A stretch of DNA of 64,000 bases from Maricaulis maris MCS10 (GTDB taxonomy: Bacteria; Pseudomonadota; Alphaproteobacteria; Caulobacterales; Maricaulaceae), in NCBI RefSeq assembly GCF_000014745.1, contig NC_008347.1, positions 1,497,501 through 1,561,500 of the forward strand, written 5' to 3'. Shown here one piece after another: positions 23,058-33,277 of this stretch; position 1 is the first letter of the stretch, and each line of letters starts with the position of its first letter. A program made the position numbers and the translations under genes. The notes below the pieces were generated by a model. That model had not been told where the DNA came from, searched no databases, and saw only the letters and a list, made by a program, of their open reading frames with translations.

Positions 23058-23095
23058 TGAATGTCTGACCGGGCCCAGCAAAGCGGCGATCTTCC

Positions 23096-25483
23096 ATGGT
23101 GAGTGTTCTGCGTGTGCTCTTCGCAGCCCTGATGACTGTGAGTGCGTCGGCCATAGCGTCGGCACAACAATCGGGTGCGGAAGTTCCCGCGACGGCCCAG
23201 ACCGAGGTGGAGCAGCCTGTTGCCGCTCCGCTGGTCCGGCAAATCCTGGTTGAAGGCAATCAGCGGGTCGAAGCCGATACGGTTTTGTCCTACCTGCTGC
23301 TCCAGCCGGGTCAGCCCTTCGACTCCCGCCTGGTCAACCTGTCGATCCAGACCCTGATGGCCACCGGCCTGTTCTCGGACGTGCAGTTCGAGGACCGGGG
23401 CCAGATCGTCCTGGTGCGTGTGCAGGAAAATCCCATCATCAACCGCGTCATCCTCGAGGGGAATAGCGCGATCGATGACGAGAAGATCACCGACGAGATC
23501 CAGGCCCAGCCACGCGCCATCTTCACGCGCTCGCGGGTCCAGTCCGATGTCCAGCGCATCATCGAGGTCTATCGTCGTTCCGGGCGCTTTGCCGCGACCG
23601 TCACGCCGAAGATCGTCGAGCAACCGCAAAACCGTGTCGATCTGATCTTCGAAATTTCCGAAGGCCCGGTAACCGGCGTTCGCCGGATCAATATCATCGG
23701 TAATGAGAGCTATTCCGACCGTCGTCTGCGCCGCGAACTGGTGACACGCGAATCGCGTTGGTGGCGTTTCTTTTCGTCGAATGACAATTACGACCCGGAT
23801 CGTCTGGAATATGACCGCGAGCTGCTGCGTCAATTCTATTCCAACCAGGGCTATGCGAACTTCCGCGTTCTTTCGGCCGTCGCTGAGCTGACGCCGGACC
23901 AGCGCGATTTCTACATCACGATCACGATTGACGAAGGCGAGATCTATAATTTCGGCGAAGTCACGGTTTCAACGGAAATTCCAGACCTCAATCCGGACTT
24001 CCTGCAAGCCATCCTGCCGGTTCAGGAAGGCGATCTCTTTCAGGGGCAATTGATCGAAGACAGTATCGACGCGCTGACCTTCTCGGCCGGTGCAGCGGGC
24101 TATGCCTTCGTCAATATCCGCCCTCTGACCACGCGCAATCGCGAAGACCGCACCGTCGACGTTGAATTCGTCATCGATGAGGGTCCGCGGGTCTATATCG
24201 AACGCATCGACATTTCCGGTAATACCCGGACGCTGGACCGCGTCATCCGTCGCGAGCTGGACATTGTTGAAGGTGATGCCTTCAACCAGGTTCTGATCGA
24301 CCGCTCGCGCAACAATATCCGCCGCCTTGGCTTCTTCGAGGAAGTCGAAGTTGAGGAAACGCCGGGTTCCGCACCCGACCGGGCCCGCGTCAACGTCGCC
24401 GTGAGCGAACAGCCGACTGGTGAGCTGGCCTTCGGTGCCGGTTTCTCGTCGACCGACTCCTTCCTGATCGACCTGTCGATTTCGGAGCGGAACCTGCGGG
24501 GCCGGGGACAGTTCCTGCGTTTCCGCATCTCGGCCTCGTCCAATCGCGAGTCGCTGGATATCCGCTTCACCGAGCCGCGCTTCCTGGACCGCAACCTGGC
24601 GGCTGGTTTTGACCTGTTTCGGGTCAATTCCGACTTCCTGTCCGAGGCATCGTTCCAGACTGAGTCAACCGGTGCCAGCTTGCGTCTCGGTTTCCCGGTC
24701 ACGGCCTCCACCAATCTGCAGCTCGGCTACACCTACCGGACCGATAATGTCCTGGTGTATTCCTCGGCGTCTTCGGCGCTGTTGAACCAGGCCGGCAGCC
24801 GGGCCACATCGGTTCTGACCTATACGCTTAACTGGTCGCGTCTGAACGACCCGATCGAGCCGAGCAATGGCTATCGCCTCCAGTTCACGCAGGGCTTCGC
24901 CGGCATTGGCGGCGATGTGCGCTATGTGCGCTCGGAATTCAATGGTGCCATTTATCGGCCATTCTTCCCGGGTCTACTCGGTGACGACGTGGTCGCCAGC
25001 TTCACGATGAATGGTGGATTTGTCCTGCCATGGGGCGGCGACTCGGTTCGAATCAACGATCGCTTCTTCAAGGGCGGGAACTCCTTCCGAGGCTTTGAAG
25101 TGGCTGGTATTGGCCCGCGCGCCGTGTCGCGCGACCCCGATACGGGTGAGCTGATCCGGGGCGATGCCCTGGGTGGCAGGCTTTATGCAGTGGGTGCACT
25201 GGAAGTCTCATTCCCGCTCGGTCTGCCCGAGCAGTATGGGGTGAGAGGCAGCCTGTTCACCGAGTTCGGCACGCTTGGCATGCTCGATTCGGCGGATCAG
25301 GTAGACGAGGGAACAAACGCGGTGTTCACGGTTGATGATTTGGCGCTGCGTGCGTCAGCCGGCCTGAGCATCTTCTGGGATTCACCATTCGGACCGGTGC
25401 GGTTCGACTTTGCTCAGGCCTTCATTCGTGAAGACTATGACAGAGCCGAATTCTTCCGGTTCAGCACGCGAACAGGGTTCTGA
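23096..25483 (+). CDS. bamA: Outer membrane protein assembly factor BamA
   Basis: BamA inserts beta-barrel proteins in the outer membrane. The 795-residue precursor has a signal peptide ending near ASAQ, then POTRA domains (the first with VRQILVEGNQRVEADTVLSYL) and a C-terminal 16-strand barrel. The barrel contains the FKGGNSFRGFEVAGIGPR motif of lid loop 6, and the protein ends in a terminal phenylalanine (FSTRTGF), the expected signal for barrel proteins. It sits directly between rseP and skp as in many proteobacteria. Confidence 0.96.
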   Translation: MVSVLRVLFAALMTVSASAIASAQQSGAEVPATAQTEVEQPVAAPLVRQILVEGNQRVEADTVLSYLLLQPGQPFDSRLVNLSIQTLMATGLFSDVQFEDRGQIVLVRVQENPIINRVILEGNSAIDDEKITDEIQAQPRAIFTRSRVQSDVQRIIEVYRRSGRFAATVTPKIVEQPQNRVDLIFEISEGPVTGVRRINIIGNESYSDRRLRRELVTRESRWWRFFSSNDNYDPDRLEYDRELLRQFYSNQGYANFRVLSAVAELTPDQRDFYITITIDEGEIYNFGEVTVSTEIPDLNPDFLQAILPVQEGDLFQGQLIEDSIDALTFSAGAAGYAFVNIRPLTTRNREDRTVDVEFVIDEGPRVYIERIDISGNTRTLDRVIRRELDIVEGDAFNQVLIDRSRNNIRRLGFFEEVEVEETPGSAPDRARVNVAVSEQPTGELAFGAGFSSTDSFLIDLSISERNLRGRGQFLRFRISASSNRESLDIRFTEPRFLDRNLAAGFDLFRVNSDFLSEASFQTESTGASLRLGFPVTASTNLQLGYTYRTDNVLVYSSASSALLNQAGSRATSVLTYTLNWSRLNDPIEPSNGYRLQFTQGFAGIGGDVRYVRSEFNGAIYRPFFPGLLGDDVVASFTMNGGFVLPWGGDSVRINDRFFKGGNSFRGFEVAGIGPRAVSRDPDTGELIRGDALGGRLYAVGALEVSFPLGLPEQYGVRGSLFTEFGTLGMLDSADQVDEGTNAVFTVDDLALRASAGLSIFWDSPFGPVRFDFAQAFIREDYDRAEFFRFSTRTGF

Positions 25484-25487
25484 TACA

Positions 25488-26078
25488 ATGAAACTGCTTA
25501 AATCTCTTCTCCTCCTTCCGGTCCTTGTGATCGGCATCGCTGCCCCGGCGATGGCACAGGCCAATATTTCTGTGCTCAATGAAGAGCGTGTCCTGCGCGA
25601 AAGCGCTGCGGGGCAACATATCGCCGCCCGCATGCAGGAAATCGCGCAAGAAATTGACTCCGAGCTTCAGGCGCTGAGCCAGCCGATCCAGCAGGAAACC
25701 GAGCGGCTGAACGCCGAAACCGCGTCGATGACGCAGCAGGCAATCCAGGAACGTCCGGACCTGATGAGCCGCATCACGACGCTGAACCAGCAGGCACAGC
25801 AATTCGAAGTGCTGCGTCGTGCCCGCCAACAGGAAATCGTGCAGACAGAACGCCAGGCCATGCGCCCGGTCTATGAAGCGCTTGGCCCGATCCTGGAGGA
25901 AGTCGTTGCGGCTCAAGGCATCGACATTCTCGTCGACCGCTCCAACCTGGTCTTCGCTGCCCCGGAAATGGACATTTCCGCGGACGTGATTGCGCTGTTG
26001 AATTCGCGACTGCCAACCGTGCCGGTGACACGTGTGCGCCTGCCGCAGGACGGATCCGGCCAGCCGGGCTCGCAGTAA
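25488..26078 (+). CDS. skp: Periplasmic chaperone Skp/OmpH family
   Basis: This small periplasmic chaperone holds unfolded outer-membrane proteins on their way to BamA. The 196-residue precursor starts with MKLLKSLLLLPVLVIGIAAP and a signal peptidase site after AMA. The mature chain is a long Gln/Glu-rich coiled coil (about residues 45-135) with the family opening NISVLNEERVLRESAAGQHI. The start is four bases after the bamA stop. Confidence 0.9.
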   Translation: MKLLKSLLLLPVLVIGIAAPAMAQANISVLNEERVLRESAAGQHIAARMQEIAQEIDSELQALSQPIQQETERLNAETASMTQQAIQERPDLMSRITTLNQQAQQFEVLRRARQQEIVQTERQAMRPVYEALGPILEEVVAAQGIDILVDRSNLVFAAPEMDISADVIALLNSRLPTVPVTRVRLPQDGSGQPGSQ

Positions 26079-26099
26079 TCTGACGAACAGGGGGAGAGT

Positions 26100-27134
26100 G
26101 TGGCAGATCCGCGTTTCTATGACCGGCTAGGCCCGCTGACCCTGAAGGATATCGCCGCGCTCTCGGGTGCGGCGATTTCTGATTCTGGCACTGCGGATCA
26201 GTCCGTTGACCGGGTCACCCCGCTTGGTGAACCGGTTGCAGGTGCGCTGAGCTATGCTGAAAGCGGCAAACTTCTGCGGTCCGCGCCGGATGGTGCACTG
26301 TCGGGTGTCGCCGTGATCTGTCCGCCCGATGCGGCCAGCGAGGCCACACGCCTCGGTGCTGCCGTCCTGACCCACACAGCTCCCCGTGCGGCCTTTGCCA
26401 GCGTGCTTCCTGCGCTGTTTCAGACGCGCAGTTTTGCGACCGATTCCTTCATTGATCCATCGGCAAAAATCGGCGCCGGGACCCGTCTGGGTGCCGGGGT
26501 CGTCATCGGTGAAGGCGCCGAGATCGGGACCGACTGCGTGATCGGGCCTCACTGCGTCATCGGGCCGGGCTGCCGGATCGGTGACCGGAGCCGATTATCC
26601 CCTCATGTCAGCCTGCAGTGCAGTGATATTGGTGCCGACTGCAACATTCTTGCGGGAGCCGTGATTGGCGAGGACGGCTTCGGTATTGCAGTATCCAACG
26701 GAAATACCGTTGGAATTCTGCATTTGGGGAGTGTCCTCATCGGCGACCATGTCACCATTGGTGCCAATTGTACGATTGATCGCGGCCTATTTGGCGCGAC
26801 GCGTATCGGCGCATCGTCCAAGATCGACAATCTCTGCCATATCGCGCACAACGCCGACATTGGCGAGAACGTGATCATGGCTGGGTATTCCGGCCTGGCC
26901 GGAAGCGCCGTGATTGCGGACAATGCCATGCTGGGTGGCCGGGTTGGTGTCTACGATCATGTCACCATTGGCGAGGGTGCCCGCGTGGGCGCCAACTCAG
27001 CCGCTTCGCGGGACGTTCCCGCCGGCGAGTTCTGGGTCGGCAACCCGGCCCAGCCGATGCGCCAACACATGCGTGAACTGGCGGAGTTGCGCCGTCTGGC
27101 GCGACCGAAGAACAAGACTCCCAAGAAAGGCTGA
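26100..27134 (+). CDS. lpxD: UDP-3-O-(3-hydroxyacyl)glucosamine N-acyltransferase
   Basis: LpxD adds the second hydroxyacyl chain in lipid A synthesis. The 344-residue protein has an N-terminal uridine-binding domain and a left-handed beta helix with many hexapeptide repeats (IGAGTRLGAGVVIGEGAEIGTDCVIG). The catalytic-type His lies in the HIAHNADIGENV segment. It starts with GTG behind GGGGGAGA. Confidence 0.95.
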   Translation: MADPRFYDRLGPLTLKDIAALSGAAISDSGTADQSVDRVTPLGEPVAGALSYAESGKLLRSAPDGALSGVAVICPPDAASEATRLGAAVLTHTAPRAAFASVLPALFQTRSFATDSFIDPSAKIGAGTRLGAGVVIGEGAEIGTDCVIGPHCVIGPGCRIGDRSRLSPHVSLQCSDIGADCNILAGAVIGEDGFGIAVSNGNTVGILHLGSVLIGDHVTIGANCTIDRGLFGATRIGASSKIDNLCHIAHNADIGENVIMAGYSGLAGSAVIADNAMLGGRVGVYDHVTIGEGARVGANSAASRDVPAGEFWVGNPAQPMRQHMRELAELRRLARPKNKTPKKG

Positions 27135-27139
27135 CTGGC

Positions 27140-27586
27140 GTGTCCGATCGCATTGAGAACGCGGAGATCCAAACTCTCCTGCCGCACCGCTACCCGTTCT
27201 TGCTGATAGATGCCGCCGAGGATTACATCGCCGGCCAGTCGATCGTCGGGATCAAGGGGGTGACAGCCAACGAGCCCTTTTTTCCGGGACATTTCCCGGG
27301 CAACCCGGTCATGCCGGGCGTGTTGATGATCGAGGCCATGGCCCAGGCTGGCGCCGTCCTCATGTACAAGACATTGGGTGCGTCGCCGGACTCCGCGACC
27401 GTCTTCTTCATGGGGGCCGACAAGGTCCGTTTTCGGGCGCCGGTGCGTCCTGGAATGATGCTGCGCATGCCGGTCACGGTCACCGCCGCTCGCCATGGCG
27501 TGTTCAAGTTCAAAGGTGAAGTCTGGGCTGACGGTAAGCGTGCCGTCCAGGCTGAATTCTCTGCCAAGGCGATCGAAAATATATGA
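27140..27586 (+). CDS. fabZ: 3-hydroxyacyl-[acyl-carrier-protein] dehydratase FabZ
   Basis: FabZ removes water from 3-hydroxyacyl-ACP in fatty acid elongation and competes with LpxA and LpxD for the same substrate. The hotdog-fold protein has 148 residues with the catalytic His51 in [12 protein letters not shown] and Glu65 in LMIEAMAQ. It starts with GTG five bases after lpxD and overlaps lpxA by four bases. Confidence 0.96.
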   Translation: MSDRIENAEIQTLLPHRYPFLLIDAAEDYIAGQSIVGIKGVTANEPFFPGHFPGNPVMPGVLMIEAMAQAGAVLMYKTLGASPDSATVFFMGADKVRFRAPVRPGMMLRMPVTVTAARHGVFKFKGEVWADGKRAVQAEFSAKAIENI

Positions 27587-28380
27587 CCCAGACCGCTGAT
27601 ATCCATCCGACCGCCATTGTGGATCCCGCTGCCCAGCTCGGCGTCGGGGTCGAAATCGGGCCGTTCTCGATCATCGGCCCGAAAGTCGTCCTGAAGGACC
27701 GGGTCCGGGTGATTTCGCATGTCACCATCGCCGGCAATACGACCCTGGGCGAGGATTGCGTCGTCTATCCCGGGGCGCAATTGGGCCATCCGCCCCAGGA
27801 CTTCAAATACCAGGGCGAGGACACGCAACTGGTGATCGGCCAGCGCAATATCCTGCGCGAGAATGTCACCATGCATCCGGGCACGACTTTCGCGCGCGGT
27901 CGGACAGTGGTCGGGAATGACGGCTACTTCATGGTTGGCTCCCATGTCGCCCATGACTGCATTGTTGGCGACCGTGTCGTGTTCGCCAATTGTGCGGCCA
28001 TCGGCGGTGAGACGGTGATCGCGGACCACGCCATCCTGGGCGGCTATGCGGGCATTCACCAGAAGAGCCGGATCGGGCGTCATGCCTTCATCGGCGCGAT
28101 GGCGATGGTGACGTCGGATGTCATTCCCTATGGTTCGGTGATCGGCAATCATGCCCATTTGGCCGGCCTCAATGTGGTCGGCCTGAAACGCCGGGGCATG
28201 CCGCGTGAGACGCTGCGCGAATTGCGGGCCGCCTACCGGCTGCTGTTCGCCCGCGAAGGCACGTTTGAAGAACGCGTCGACGATGTCGCGCACCTGTATT
28301 CGGGCAATGCGCCGATTGCCGAAATCATCGATTTCATCCGGGCAGATGCGAAACGGTCCATCTGCATGCCGGATGACTGA
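27583..28380 (+). CDS. lpxA: UDP-N-acetylglucosamine O-acyltransferase
   Basis: LpxA carries out the first committed acylation of lipid A synthesis. The 265-residue protein is a hexapeptide-repeat beta helix; the catalytic His is His124 in [11 protein letters not shown], and the [13 protein letters not shown] segment is typical of the family. The ATG overlaps the fabZ stop codon, and the 3' end overlaps lpxI by eight bases. Confidence 0.97.
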   Translation: MTQTADIHPTAIVDPAAQLGVGVEIGPFSIIGPKVVLKDRVRVISHVTIAGNTTLGEDCVVYPGAQLGHPPQDFKYQGEDTQLVIGQRNILRENVTMHPGTTFARGRTVVGNDGYFMVGSHVAHDCIVGDRVVFANCAAIGGETVIADHAILGGYAGIHQKSRIGRHAFIGAMAMVTSDVIPYGSVIGNHAHLAGLNVVGLKRRGMPRETLRELRAAYRLLFAREGTFEERVDDVAHLYSGNAPIAEIIDFIRADAKRSICMPDD

Positions 28381-29215
28381 GTCTGGCTGGACAAAGCTCG
28401 GCCTGATCGCGGGCGGCGGCGACCTGCCGCTGGAAATCCTCAGGGCCCAGGCCGGCAAGCCGGTCTTCGTTGTCGTGCTCAAAGGCTTTGCCGACCGTGA
28501 CTATGGCGGGGCCGACAGCGTGTCTCTGTCAGTGGGCGAGATCGGCGGGATCATCAAGGCGCTGCGCGGGGCGGGGTGTGATGCGATCTGTTTTGCCGGC
28601 TATGTCACCCGACCTGACCTCAAATCCCTGAAGATGGATGCCCGCGGCCTGATCATGGTGCCGCGCGCGCTGGCAGCGGGTCGCAAGGGCGATGATGCGG
28701 TGATCCGCGTTGTTGTCGACGAGTTCGAGCGGGCCGGTTTCGCCGTCGTCGGGGCCGACAGCCTGCTGGGCCAGGACGGTTTGCCGGCGGGTTGTCTGGG
28801 TGATGCCGCCGCGGTGGAGGCGCATCGCGATGATGCCGGCAAGGCGATGATGGTCGCCGCCGAGATCGGGCGTCTCGATATCGGACAGGGTGCGGTGGTC
28901 GCTGGCGGCGTTGTCCTGGCGGTCGAGGCCCAGGAGGGCACCAATGCGATGCTGGAACGTGTCGCCGGGCTGCCCGCTCCGATCCGGGGCGACGCCTCCA
29001 GGCGACTGGGCGTGCTGGCCAAGCGTCCCAAGCCAATCCAGGAGCGACGCGTTGACCTGCCCACCATAGGCGTGGGCACGGTGGAGCGTTGTGCCGCCGC
29101 CGGTCTGGCCGGGATTGTCCTGGAGGCAGACGGTGCGCTGATCGTTGATCGGGCCGGTGTCGAGGGTGCGCTGAAACGGCATGGCCTCTTCGTCCTGATC
29201 GAGCCGCCGGAATGA
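28373..29215 (+). CDS. lpxI: UDP-2,3-diacylglucosamine pyrophosphatase LpxI
   Basis: LpxI splits UDP-2,3-diacylglucosamine to lipid X and UMP. It replaces the unrelated LpxH in alphaproteobacteria. The 280-residue protein matches the DUF1009/LpxI family: [18 protein letters not shown] at the start, [17 protein letters not shown], and the late [21 protein letters not shown]. Its position between lpxA and lpxB agrees with the assignment. It overlaps lpxA by eight bases and lpxB by four. Confidence 0.93.
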   Translation: MTESGWTKLGLIAGGGDLPLEILRAQAGKPVFVVVLKGFADRDYGGADSVSLSVGEIGGIIKALRGAGCDAICFAGYVTRPDLKSLKMDARGLIMVPRALAAGRKGDDAVIRVVVDEFERAGFAVVGADSLLGQDGLPAGCLGDAAAVEAHRDDAGKAMMVAAEIGRLDIGQGAVVAGGVVLAVEAQEGTNAMLERVAGLPAPIRGDASRRLGVLAKRPKPIQERRVDLPTIGVGTVERCAAAGLAGIVLEADGALIVDRAGVEGALKRHGLFVLIEPPE

Positions 29216-30378
29216 GCCGCCCTCATATCTTTCTCGTTGCCGCCGAGCGGTCCGGGGACCTGCTGGGTGCCGACCTCGCTCGAGCGCTGAACACGCTGAC
29301 CGGTGATGAAGTGACACTGTCCGGCATTGGCGGGAGTGCCATGGCCGAGGCCGGCGTGGCGTCGATGATGTCAATCGACGGGCTCAACATTCTGGGCTGG
29401 ATTGACGGGCTGAAGGCCTACAAGCGGGTCAAGCAATCTGTCGCCAGGGCCGTCGAGCTGATCCTTGCGGCCAAACCGGACACGGTCGTGCTGATTGATT
29501 CCTGGGGTTTCACCCTGCGTGTCGCGCGCGGGGTGAGGGCGGTGGATCCGTCTATCCGCCTGGTCAAATATGTCGGTCCCCAGGTCTTTGCGACGCGGCC
29601 AGGCCGTGCGGCCGTCCTCGCCGACACGGTCGATGAACTGCTGACCATCCTCAGCTTTGACAAGCCCTTCTATACGCCGCACGGGCTGCCTGTGACCTTT
29701 GTCGGCAACCCGACACTGGAACGCCTACCGGCCGGCGACGGGGCCGCTTTCAGGGCCCGGCACGGGCTCGATCCGGCCGATCTGGTCCTGGTAGTCCTGT
29801 TGGGTAGCCGCCCGTCTGAAATCCGTCGCATGACGCCGCCCTTTGTCGAGGCACTCGCGCGCCTCAAGGCGCGCCATCGTGACCTGCGACTGGTCCTGCC
29901 GGTCGCCGATCCGGTGGCCGATGATGTCAGCGCGGCAATCGCCCGCCATGAGGTGCTGGCTGGTGCGATCAGGGTTGGCGAGGACGAGAAGGCTGACGCG
30001 TTCGCGGCGGCTGACCAGGCGCTGGCTTGTTCGGGGACGGTGGTCACAGAGCTCGCAACAGCCGGCGTGCCAACCGTGACCAGTTACAAGCTGGGCTGGA
30101 TTACCTGGGCAATCGCCCGGGCCTTCAACCTGATCCGCACCCGACACATTTCGCTGGTCAATATCGCGGTGGATGAGCGCGTGGTGCCGGAAATCATCCA
30201 GTTGCAGTGTACCGGGGCCAATCTCGCCAATGCGGTGGACCGATTGCTCGGGGACCCGGCGGCGCGGGCTGCCATGTCAGTGCGGCTGCGGGCCATAACC
30301 GACACACTGCGCGGCAACGGTCAGGCCAGCAAGCGTGCGGCCGAGGCCGTACTTGCCGGGCTCAACCACCAAGCCTGA
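29212..30378 (+). CDS. lpxB: Lipid-A-disaccharide synthase
   Basis: LpxB joins UDP-diacylglucosamine and lipid X into the lipid A disaccharide. The 388-residue protein has the opening FLVAAERSGDLLGADLARAL and GIGGSAMAEAGV. It also has the catalytic-region DSWGFTLRVARGV, where many homologues show DxPDFN-type sequence, and the donor-site LACSGTVVTELATAGVPTV. It is the last gene of the rpsB-to-lpxB supercluster and is followed by a bidirectional terminator. Confidence 0.95.
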   Translation: MSRPHIFLVAAERSGDLLGADLARALNTLTGDEVTLSGIGGSAMAEAGVASMMSIDGLNILGWIDGLKAYKRVKQSVARAVELILAAKPDTVVLIDSWGFTLRVARGVRAVDPSIRLVKYVGPQVFATRPGRAAVLADTVDELLTILSFDKPFYTPHGLPVTFVGNPTLERLPAGDGAAFRARHGLDPADLVLVVLLGSRPSEIRRMTPPFVEALARLKARHRDLRLVLPVADPVADDVSAAIARHEVLAGAIRVGEDEKADAFAAADQALACSGTVVTELATAGVPTVTSYKLGWITWAIARAFNLIRTRHISLVNIAVDERVVPEIIQLQCTGANLANAVDRLLGDPAARAAMSVRLRAITDTLRGNGQASKRAAEAVLAGLNHQA

Positions 30379-30387
30379 CCCGAAAGC

Positions 30388-30415
30388 AAAAAGGCCGCCC
30401 TGGAGGGGCGGCCTT
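30388..30415. terminator. Bidirectional terminator between lpxB and gltA
   Basis: AAGGCCGCCC-TGGA-GGGGCGGCCTT forms a stem of about ten bases flanked by an A-run on the left. It lies between the convergent lpxB and gltA genes and can serve both. Confidence 0.8.
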
Positions 30416-30438
30416 GATGGCTTTTCCGGTCTGTCCGA

Positions 30439-31743
30439 TCAACGCTTGGACAGGTCCAGATAGTCGCGCGGCGTGGCGCCGGTGAAAAGCTGGCGCGGGC
30501 GACCGATCTTCTGGGTCGGATCCTCGATCATTTCCGACCACTGGGCGATCCAGCCAACGGTACGAGCCAGCGCGAACAACACCGTGAACATCTCGGTCGG
30601 GAAGCCCATCGCCTTCAGCGTGATGCCGGAATAGAAGTCGATATTCGGATACAGCTTCTTCTCGACGAAATACGGGTCCTCCAGCGCGATGCGCTCGAGT
30701 TCCATGGCGACCTGCAGGGTCGGGTCATTGCGCACGCCCAGCACGTCCAGAACTTCGTGGCAGGTGTCGCGCATGACCTTGGCGCGCGGATCGTAATTCT
30801 TGTAGACGCGGTGACCGAAGCCCATCAGGCGGAACGGGTCCGACTTGTCCTTGGCCTTGCGGACATATTCCGGGATCTTGTCGACCGATCCGATCTCGTT
30901 GAGCATGTTCAGCGCCGCTTCATTGGCGCCGCCATGAGCCGGGCCCCAGAGCGATGCAATGCCCGCTGCGATACAGGCAAACGGGTTGGCGCCCGACGAA
31001 CCTGCCAGGCGAACTGTCGAGGTCGAAGCGTTTTGCTCGTGGTCGGCGTGCAGGATGAAGATCTTGTCCATCGCCTTGGCGAGCACGGCGTTGCTCTCAT
31101 AGTCCTCGGCCGGCACGGCAAAGCACATGCGCAGGAAGTTGGCGGCATAGTCCATGTCATTGCGCGGGCTGATAAAGGGCTGGCCGACTGCATATTTGAA
31201 GGCCCGCGCCGCGATTGTCGGCATTTTGGCGATCATGCGGTGTGACGCGATCGTGCGGGCCGCCGGATCATTGACGTCTGTGGAGTCGTGGTAGAAGGCC
31301 GACAGGGCGCCGACCGTGCCGACCATGATCGCCATCGGGTGCGCGTCGCGACGGAAACCGCGGAAGAACTGGTCGAACTGGTCGTGCAGCATCGAATGGC
31401 GGCGGATTGTCCAGTCGAAGGTTTCCAGCTCGTCCTTGGACGGCAGATTGCCTTTCATCAGCAGGTAGCAGACTTCAATGAAATTCGAATGGTCTGCCAG
31501 CTGGTCGATCGGATAGCCGCGATAGAGCAGGGTGCCCTTGTCGCCGTCGATATAGGTGATCTGGCTCTCACAACTCGCGGTCGACGTGAAGCCGGGGTCA
31601 TAGGTGAACATGCCGGTTTCGGCGTAGAGCTTGCGGATATCGATCACATCCGGCCCGATTTCGCCGCTGAACACCGGCAGTTCGAGTGATTTGCCATTGT
31701 AGTTGAGCGTGGCCGATCCGTTTGGTTTGGCTTTGTTTTTCAT
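30439..31743 (-). CDS. gltA: Citrate synthase
   Basis: GltA joins acetyl-CoA and oxaloacetate as the entry step of the TCA cycle. The 434-residue protein is the hexameric proteobacterial type. The catalytic residues are His270 (GPAHGG), His311 ([14 protein letters not shown]) and Asp369 (YPNIDFYSG), with [14 protein letters not shown] nearby. The ATG at 31743 is chosen; a GTG one codon upstream is an alternative. The gene lies 24 bases behind gltX and is probably co-transcribed with it. Confidence 0.96.
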   Translation of the reverse strand: MKNKAKPNGSATLNYNGKSLELPVFSGEIGPDVIDIRKLYAETGMFTYDPGFTSTASCESQITYIDGDKGTLLYRGYPIDQLADHSNFIEVCYLLMKGNLPSKDELETFDWTIRRHSMLHDQFDQFFRGFRRDAHPMAIMVGTVGALSAFYHDSTDVNDPAARTIASHRMIAKMPTIAARAFKYAVGQPFISPRNDMDYAANFLRMCFAVPAEDYESNAVLAKAMDKIFILHADHEQNASTSTVRLAGSSGANPFACIAAGIASLWGPAHGGANEAALNMLNEIGSVDKIPEYVRKAKDKSDPFRLMGFGHRVYKNYDPRAKVMRDTCHEVLDVLGVRNDPTLQVAMELERIALEDPYFVEKKLYPNIDFYSGITLKAMGFPTEMFTVLFALARTVGWIAQWSEMIEDPTQKIGRPRQLFTGATPRDYLDLSKR

Positions 31744-31767
31744 CACGTCATCCCCATGGTTCGCCGC

Positions 31768-33207
31768 CTACTCGGTTGTAGCCGGCGTCATCTGATCCTT
31801 GATACGGTCCAGCGTCTCGTCGCGACCGATGAAGGTCATGACCAGCGCAAGATCGGGAGCGGGTGCTCCTCCAGTCAACGCTGCGCGCAGCGGCTGACCG
31901 ATTTTGCCGAAACCGACACTTTCGGCTTCAGCGAATTGTTTGAGCGCGTCGGACAACGCGGCTTCATTCCAAGCCTTCAAATCGCCGAGATGCGTGAACA
32001 GGCGGTAAAGCCGCTGTCGGGTCTCGTCGTCCTTGAGTGGCTTGGCCGCCTTGCCCTCCAGCTGGATAGGGCGCTGACGAAGCAGAAAATAGCTCTGGTC
32101 CGCCAATTCTTCCAGTGTCGCGGCCCGTGTTTTCAATGTTGGCATGGCCGCTTTCAGGCGGGCCGTGGTGAGATTGATATCCTCGATCCGGTTTTCAAGG
32201 CTATCAAGGAAGGGTGTGACCAATTCGCACAACCGGTCGTCAGAAGCCTGGGCCAGGTGGTAACCATTGATATGGTTCAGCTTGTCCAGGTCCATGCGGG
32301 CCGGCGCCTTGTTCAGCCCTGCCAGGTCAAATGCCGCGACAGCGTCGGCGTCACTGAACAATTCCTGGTCACCATGTGACCAACCCAGGCGCAGCAGGTA
32401 GTTGCGCAGCCCTTCCGGCAGATATCCCATGTCGCGATAGGCCTCGGCACCCAGTGCGCCATGGCGCTTGGACAGTTTCTTGCCGTCCTGGCCGTGGATC
32501 AGCGGAACATGGGCGAAAACCGGGCGCTGCCATTCCATGGCATCATAGATCTGGCTCTGGCGACCGGCATTGACCAGGTGATCATCGCCGCGAACGATAT
32601 GGGTGATCTCCATGTCGTGATCGTCGACCACCACGGCGAGATTATAGGTCGGCGTCCCGTCCGAGCGCAGCAGGATGAGATCATCGAACTCCTTGGCGGC
32701 CCAGCGGACCTGACCCTGGACAGCGTCCTCGATCACCACATCGCTGTCGGGTGCCTTGAAGCGGATGGTAAAGGGCGTGTCGGCCCGAGCCTCTGAAGCG
32801 TCCCGATCGCGCCAGGGTGAGCGCAGGGCCCGTCCGGCGGCGAAGGCCTCATCGCGCAGAAGCTGGGTTTCCTCAGCAGTGCAATAACATTTGAAGGCGT
32901 GGCCGCGGGCGAGCAATTCGTGAGCGATCTCGACATGCCGGTCGGCGCGCTCGAATTGGGACACAGGCTCACCATCCCAGTCCAGGCCCATCCAGGAGAG
33001 CCCGTCGAGAATGGCCTCAACGGCAGCCGGGTTGGAACGGGCCCGATCGGTGTCTTCGATGCGCAGCAGGAAGGCGCCGCCATGGCGCCGGGCCAACAGC
33101 CAGTTGAACAGGGCCGTGCGGGCTCCGCCGATATGGAGGAAGCCGGTCGGGGAGGGCGCGAAGCGTGTGCGGATCATCTTGTCGTTGTTTTGCAATTGCG
33201 AATTCAT
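31768..33207 (-). CDS. gltX: Glutamyl-tRNA synthetase
   Basis: GltX charges tRNA-Glu. This class I synthetase shows the HIGH-type motif HIGGAR at residues 25-30 and the KMSKS-type motif KLSKR at 244-248. The 479-residue length is normal. The conserved chain begins at MIRTRFAPSPTGFLH, ten residues after the annotated start. ATG 33177 could therefore be the real start, with the preceding codons then belonging to the leader. Confidence 0.95.
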   Translation of the reverse strand: MNSQLQNNDKMIRTRFAPSPTGFLHIGGARTALFNWLLARRHGGAFLLRIEDTDRARSNPAAVEAILDGLSWMGLDWDGEPVSQFERADRHVEIAHELLARGHAFKCYCTAEETQLLRDEAFAAGRALRSPWRDRDASEARADTPFTIRFKAPDSDVVIEDAVQGQVRWAAKEFDDLILLRSDGTPTYNLAVVVDDHDMEITHIVRGDDHLVNAGRQSQIYDAMEWQRPVFAHVPLIHGQDGKKLSKRHGALGAEAYRDMGYLPEGLRNYLLRLGWSHGDQELFSDADAVAAFDLAGLNKAPARMDLDKLNHINGYHLAQASDDRLCELVTPFLDSLENRIEDINLTTARLKAAMPTLKTRAATLEELADQSYFLLRQRPIQLEGKAAKPLKDDETRQRLYRLFTHLGDLKAWNEAALSDALKQFAEAESVGFGKIGQPLRAALTGGAPAPDLALVMTFIGRDETLDRIKDQMTPATTE

Positions 33208-33277
33208 GTTGCACTGCGAGAGGAAGAAGTCGTGTTAGCATGAATATCAGGTTTTGCGATAGACCGTAGGCTGCTTC

